DNA of 64,000 bases from Pseudoscleropodium purum (Eukaryota; Streptophyta; Bryopsida; Hypnales; Brachytheciaceae), in the NCBI GenBank assembly GCA_963969395.1, contig OZ017803.1:930001-994000 (forward strand). Reading direction: 5' to 3'. A program made the position numbers and the translations under genes. Numbering within the stretch: position 1 is the stretch's first letter; the number at the start of each line of letters is the position of its first letter. A model generated the notes under the pieces. That model was not told the origin of the DNA and ran no database searches. It saw only the letters and a list, made by a program, of their open reading frames with translations. This document shows, in pieces, positions 58,661 through 64,000 of this stretch.

Positions 58661-60301
58661 TTACAGGGGCACTCCAGGACCCGGGAAGCTGGGAGGGCCG
58701 GGGGGAACGTCACCAGGCGTAGGAGGGCCAGGAGGATTACCAGGGCCGGGACTAGGCCCTGGAGATGGCGGGGTGCCGGGGAATGGTGGTGGCGACGGTC
58801 CAGGCACTCCAGGTGGGTTGCCCGGTTGGGGCGTCTGCGGAGGCGTCACGGGCGGTGGCAACGGCGGCTCCCCAGGTGGCCGGATTGGTACATTAGGAAT
58901 TGGAATCGATGGCGCGGCGTCCTGTGGCAACACCGGCTGCGACTGTGGTGGTGGTGTGGGCACGGGCCGCCCTGGTGGCGGAATGATTGTGGAGTTTGGA
59001 GGCTGGATGGGTGGGCCGCGAGGTACCTCATCCCCCTTCACCATCCTCATCCTCGGGCTGAACTCAGGCGGCGTCTGTGACGGCTTAGGAAACTCTGACG
59101 GCGACGGCGTCACCTCTGGAAACGGCGATGGCGACGGAATCTCCACTGGGACGGACGGCACGGGCACCTCGACCGGGCGGATGTTGGGAACCTCCGCGGG
59201 CGCCGGGACGGGAAACTCAGGGCCCTTAGTCGGAGGCTCGAGGTCGGGGAGCGGCAACGGCGGGACCTCGGTGGGGACCTCGGGAACCTCCGTGCCCGGG
59301 GCGGCGGGCGGAGGGGCTTCTGCCGGGCTGGTGTCCGGTCGGAACTCCGGAAACGTCACGGGCGTCGGGCTCTCCGACGGTGTGGGCAGGTTTGGGTCGG
59401 GGACCGACGGCGACGGGTTGATGGACGGCGTGACGTCGGGGTTGGGCTCGATCTGAGGGCGGATCACGGAAGAAACCTCTCGCCGGTAGATCAATGCCGA
59501 GCTCGGGTGCAAGTGCTCCGCGACGGCAATGTGGTGAAAATCGTAGGCGCACACCGGCCGGGGCTCGGCCACGGCGGTTTTGGCCGAACTCTCACTCCTC
59601 ACCCGGTGAAAACGCGCCGTCGCCTTCCGCTTCGGGGATGCGAGGATGGCACATGTCTTGGTCGCAATGTACTCGGAACACGGAGCTGGTAGCTGCTTCC
59701 ACAGTATGGGTTGCGTGGTACATACTCTGCAAAACGCAAGTATCCCAAACCCTCAAATCTCTGACTCTCACCAAAACGATATTCTGCGCACTTGCCTCCC
59801 TTGCCACAATCTCATGGACACACATTTTCATTATGCACACTTCTCGCACATCAAACTCTGTCGTGGGAGAACGATTGAAGAGATTTGAGTTCACACTCAC
59901 TTCAAGCGCGGTGGACTACCGCTCAAAATTTCCCGTAATTGCAAGTTGAGTCGAAGAGATTGACAATCGATAATCTCGGAAGTACATAGAGCAGACGATT
60001 GAAACCCTAAATATATGATTATAAAGAAGACGCCGGAACTACATGACAGCGAACCCCCAGATTGCACAAACACCCGTCACAATCCTATATGTCGTCCCAT
60101 ACCCGCTCTACATCCGCACTTTCCAAGATTGTGCGTCTTCCCAACAATTTTCATCGAGACTAGGCGCAAGCTCACCAAAACTCGACCAACACGACCTAGC
60201 ACTGATTGTCCATACGTGGAGCGGAGTCCAAGATAATTGAATAAGAAAAGCGTTGCAATGCAGGGTAGAAAAGAACAAGCAACGTACCTGAGGGACGCCA
60301 T
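58661..60301 (-). CDS. Proline-rich protein (cell-wall/HRGP-like), probable two exons
   Basis: Proposed exons are 60301-60288 and 59726-58661, with a CAG|GTACGT donor and a TTTTGCAG|A acceptor in matching phase 2; the product is 359 residues. The ATG at 60301 has a near-perfect context (GAGCCATGGCG). Residues 6-95 are non-repetitive (LWKQLPAPCSEYIATKTCAI, then SPKRKATARFHR) and include two or three cysteines. From about residue 97 the protein is about 40% proline, with PEVPTEVPPLP, PVEVPVPSVPVEIPSP and PGPSPGPGNPPGPP stretches, as in hydroxyproline-rich wall proteins. No signal peptide is predicted for the spliced form, which is odd for a wall protein. The very short first exon is the weakest part; an undetected upstream exon is possible. 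The stop TAA overlaps a GTAAGT donor, so a longer C-terminus cannot be excluded. Confidence 0.6.
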
Positions 60302-62120
60302 GGCTCACAGGCGGTGGCTGTTGCTGCAAGTGGCTGTGTCGGGGCACATGAGAGGCGCAATTTGAGAGAATAAGTGTAGTAAGTAATAGTTCCAGGAGAA
60401 TGAAGATGAGGAATGGGGACGCGAAGATTGCACTAACAGCAGAGATTGAAGCACATACGCCGGCATGGAAGAGCCCAGGGAATGGGGAAGTTCTGGAGAA
60501 GATAGAGGACCCTAAAGCCGAAGATGATAAAAGTGGAAGAGGTATCAGGGTGTGCCAAGTGGCTGCGTGATAGGACGCATCTGACAAGTGGTACCCCACT
60601 TCTTGTCCTGTCGTAAAGTCTCTGGTCCTGTGCCACGCACGCTGAGGTGTCAATGGAGGTCTTCACACGGTCGAATGGGAACAACGCTGAGCCTCACCGC
60701 GATGCAACAATTGGTCCTCCATTCATCGCTCCCTGGCCATGTGATCAACACAGAGATCCAGCGAGTAAAACAAAGCCAGCTTATCTAAGCTTACATTAAG
60801 CGAAAACTTAGTTCAAAGCGAGAACTTTCACAGCTCACCCTCATGGATGCATGCAGGTAAATGCATGGCGTGGCTTAGGGTTTGAAGTTAGATAAGCTAG
60901 GACTTCGACACCGTTTTTAGGGTTTAGGGTTTAAGAAATAACTCTTGTCTGCTACGATATTTATTACCCTCTTACGATCATGCGAATACTGGAATGCGAG
61001 CTTCATTTGCTTCTGAATCATTTGAGGGGATCGATCGATCGATGGCAAGTCGAATTGGTAATTTTAGCATGATACTGGAGCACACATGGAAGTGTTGAAT
61101 GTTGCAGGTTATGTATGTTTCGGGTTTGGTTGATGGATTGTTTGACAAAGTAGGACTACGACATACTAGAATGACATTGTTCAGTGCTGTGAACTCGATG
61201 GTGGCGAATTGAACTGTTCAAGGGACCGGAAGTGGAGATTTTTTCTTACTCTTGCTTCAGTTTTGGGTCGATACGAGACGGTTGGGATTGGCACAGGCGA
61301 GACGGCCATCAATTCAAATACATTATATGAGCAATTCAAGTGAGAGATCCTTCATATGTTTGTCTACTATTCTGGGAGTTTTGGGGCCACTTCTACAGGT
61401 TCCGAAGAAGTCGGATGGCGAGCTTCACGTCAAACGTACGTACGATGCGGACGATTCGTGTGGAAGGTCTTGAGTTGATGTCCACGCTGCAATCGATTGC
61501 CACCGCTTCACGTCGTAATGCTGGATTGTGTGTATTGTATGGACGGTTGCAGCCGGCAATTCACGTGAACACCAAGGCTTACTATATGATGCCGGCCGTT
61601 TTACTACTGACCGCCGTCAGCCTTCCTTCCCGGCCCTTTCGTCTGCCTCCCCTTCTAACTTCCCCAACTTCAGTAATGCATGCATCGTCGATCGCTTTAC
61701 CGCAGATTTTGTGCCTTCGGAGTATTTCTTGCGCCAGAAATTCTCTGCAGTGACTGATGGTGCGCATATGGATTTGCTGGGGATACAGCACCGCCCAGAT
61801 CTTCCGTCGTTTGTGTCCATTTTTTGCTCAAGCTCTCTGACTCTCTCTCTCAAACCAATTTTTTTAATTCCGGTAACGAGGGAGTGATATTTAAATTGAT
61901 GAGTTCAGGGAAGTATGGAAGGAGAATGTCTGAATTGGTAGGATCTGAGATACACGGTGCTCAAACTCCAATGTCACCCAGCTTGTGGATATTTGTAACG
62001 AGAGGATATACTTTTTCTTGGAAGCTGAAGAAAAGAATCGGCATAGCATTGCTTGCCGTTGGACTTTGCGTCGTGGACATGTCAATTGCTCATTCCGTAC
62101 CATAGTTGGCTGCGCGAGTG
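60302..62120. other. Intergenic region between divergent genes
   Basis: GC-richer, gene-like sequence holding the promoter and leader of the proline-rich gene (toward 60302) and the upstream region of the 62699 gene. Several open frames overlap here (for example 61340-61753) but have no recognisable domain and no consistent splicing. A GATCGATCGATCGATGG run lies near 61030. Confidence 0.4.
60915..60933. promoter_or_regulatory. Telo-box motif upstream of the proline-rich gene
   Basis: The sequence reads TTTTAGGGTTTAGGGTTTAA, two consecutive plant telomere-type units. It lies about 620 bases upstream of the minus-strand ATG. Its role, if any, is inferred from the known use of telo boxes in plant promoters. 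Confidence 0.4.
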
Positions 62121-62125
62121 AGATC

Positions 62126-62135
62126 TATATAAATA
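62126..62135 (+). promoter_or_regulatory. TATA box for the 62699 gene
   Basis: A consensus CTATATAAATACC lies about 570 bases upstream of the next gene's ATG. A start about 30 bases downstream would give a leader of roughly 540 bases, possibly with an intron (an AAG|GTGAGTGC donor lies near 62421). Confidence 0.5.
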
Positions 62136-62698
62136 CCATCTTCGCGAAGAGATGCATTCCGAAGCAAGAGCTGTGAGGACAGGATCAAAGAGAGACGTCC
62201 TTGGAGTGAAGAAGAGGATCCATATGTAGAATCTTGGTCCATAGAATCAAAATCCATAACCGGGTCAGAATGTACGACTACAGCAAGTGTATACATATGT
62301 CCTGAGAAAAGCGACCAAAGAAGCTCGCACGTGATTTCATCTCAGTGCCTTGCAAACAAAACGCACACAAAAACTCCGCAAAGCTCCCGTCGAAAATTCG
62401 AAGGCACGATCGAAACCCGAAGGTGAGTGCGGGTTGTCTATGCCATCCAAGATTGAAGAGTCGAGAACTTCGTCTACTGTTGGCAACCCCATTTAAGATC
62501 GAGAAAATTTGCTACTGCGAAGATCATTCTTCGTTGCGAGTATGCACTTACTGTACGCCCGGAGCTTCCTATGCAACGACTGCAATATATGGGTACGCCA
62601 CACCACGGACTGAATCCCCGTCACGGAAAGCCAAACCAGCTGATATCGACTCATGAGCTTCTATTGATCTCGAGCAATAATCGAAGCGTTTGAGAGTC

Positions 62699-63374
62699 AT
62701 GCCGAAACCGGGTTACGAAGAAGAGAAGGAGGACAAGCGCGGCTCCTGGGACCCTGAATACATCCCCCCAGAGTTCGTCTGGGACCCTGACCCAACCAAA
62801 CCCAAACCCTGGTACCCCAACGGCCTTGTCAAACTCTCCCAGCCTGAGGGGATATGGAAGCCTCCCGACGTCTACGGCAAGAAGAAGATCGTCCGGTTCC
62901 CTGTGCGTCCGGAGGTGGGGATCGGCCAAGACGGAACCACCACGGTGAAGTTCGGGGAGTTTCGGAAGCCGTTCTACAGGTAACGTCCGCCAATTTCATT
63001 AACTTGGCAGTATGACACTACTTTGTCACCTTTTAGGACGTATGTAGTATCTACAAACGTTAATCTAAAGTTCCAGTCCTAGTTTTTAGAGCTTTCTGTT
63101 GGCTTTGTGTTTCCAATTATTGGCAATGGAATCACGCCTGTTCAACGAAATTGACGATAGGTCAAATCATTTGAAGCCTCTGCTGGAGAGGGCGGCACCG
63201 AAGGGGTGGGAGGAGAAGTATGTGGATCCGTTGGCGCCGGTGCTGCCGGATGCGAGGGACTGGACGCAGAGAGTGCCGCAGTACTCGGTTGTGAAGCAGA
63301 AGTGCAAGTCGGAGAAACCGGGACCGGGTACGCATAATCGGTTGCACAAGGCCGTGGCATCGGGCGACAAGAAG
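62699..63374 (+). CDS. Unrecognised plant protein, 5' part of gene (continues past window)
   Basis: Exon 1 is 62699-62979 (ATG in a GTCATGCCG context; donor TACAG|GTAACG, phase 2) and encodes MPKPGYEEEKEDKRGSWDPE, then a Trp- and Pro-rich stretch (PPEFVWDPDPTKPKPWYPNG, GIWKPPDVYGKKKIVRFPVR) ending in FGEFRKPFY. Exon 2 ends at 63374 (AAGAAG|GTGCGT). Its start is either near 63092 (TTTTTAGAG|C) or near 63161 (GACGATAG|G); both keep frame. It encodes LLERAAPKGWEEKYVDPLAP, VLPDARDWTQRVPQ and a basic KQKCKSEKPGPGTHNRLHK segment. No known domain is recognised. The composition suggests a small organelle or nucleic-acid-associated protein, but this is a guess. Further exons probably lie beyond the window. 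Confidence 0.6.
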
Positions 63375-64000
63375 GTGCGTATCAAAACATTATTTTATGG
63401 AAAACAGTGCCCAAATCAATCAACAAGTTTGTTTTTTCTTTGGACGCTTTGTTACGAACATGAAATACTAGAGTTGTGTTGATTCAGACTTGCTTCATTT
63501 TGATTTGGATGTGTTTTGTGGTAGTTCGGATATGTTTTGTTGCTTCGGGCGGCTTGATTCGGACAACGTTTTCTACTAGTGTCCTCATCCCCCGTAATTG
63601 CTCGCTACTCTATTATGGTCTCGTCAATGGATGTGCATTGAAAGATCAGATGAAACAGATACGAATTTGGGTTTTCTAGTGTCTATTTCAGATGATGAGA
63701 TTGTTTGATGCTTGATGAGGGTACTCTCGGGTTTGACTTCCATGGATATCAGTAGTTGCAGTACTGAAGAGTTAGTTTGCTTGTTGGTGTGGAGATGGCG
63801 TTCTGCCGTGAGTCTCGATCGATCCCACGGTTTTGCTTCCTCATCACCTTCCTATGCTGTTCGCTTCAGTTGCTGCGTAACCCGTCATTACACGAAATTT
63901 ATAGATACAGATAGAGCTCTGAGTACTAACTGGTGACGAGGTTTTTTAGTTGCATTTAACAATGTTTTGTGCATTGACAGCCCGATTGATGCAGCATTTC
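63375..64000 (+). other. Intron or downstream part of the unrecognised gene
   Basis: Sequence after the exon-2 donor has intron-like composition. A TTGACAG near 63980 could be the acceptor of a next exon beginning CCCGATTGATGCAGC, right at the window edge. Nothing else is identified. Confidence 0.35.

Noticed and set aside
58773..59456. Glycine-rich plus-strand open frame
   Set aside because: It is the complement of the proline-rich exon; Gly-rich shadow frames are expected opposite CCN-rich coding sequence.

Overview
This window is plant nuclear DNA. The evidence is intron-split genes with GT/AG splice sites, a plant-specific AP2/ERF (DREB) transcription factor, a chloroplast-type SLH-domain protein with a probable transit peptide, telo-box motifs in gene leaders, and many inverted-repeat DNA transposons including a Stowaway-type MITE. 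The exact lineage cannot be read with confidence. The very AT-rich gene desert beside compact GC-richer genes, and an AP2 domain split by an intron, would fit a seedless land plant, but that is inference. No bacterial, organellar or viral genes were recognised.

Layout. Positions 1-4500 are AT-rich repeats. About 4530-9750 is a GC-richer gene island with one minus-strand DREB/RAP2.4-like gene (exons 8402-7541 and 7434-6662, 544 aa) behind a long leader. About 10070-41600 is a gene desert filled by degenerate, mostly non-autonomous DNA elements. The desert holds two related ~0.85-0.95 kb families ending in TTAACCCCTAAAG. It also holds several short MITE families that all begin with A(A)GGTA, and a tandem ~0.95 kb repeat. 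From about 41640 the window becomes gene-rich: a single-exon kinase-like gene (43444-44490, +), an 11-exon SLH/coiled-coil chloroplast protein gene (45438-52058, +, 907 aa) with two MITEs in its introns, a single-exon DUF1279 gene (55501-55067, -), a proline-rich protein gene (60301-58661, -), and the 5' part of an unrecognised gene (62699 onward, +) that leaves the window.

The genes do not form an obvious pathway. Each looks independently transcribed, as is usual in plant chromosomes. The strongest biology is (i) the SLH gene, with a 20-residue tandem repeat after its membrane segment and an 11-residue tandem repeat near its C-terminus; (ii) the split AP2 domain; and (iii) the MITE landscape, including a three-level nested insertion at 34297-35966. 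Transposon boundaries were found by eye from inverted ends and are approximate. Exon boundaries were checked for reading-frame continuity by hand, but no transcript evidence was available.
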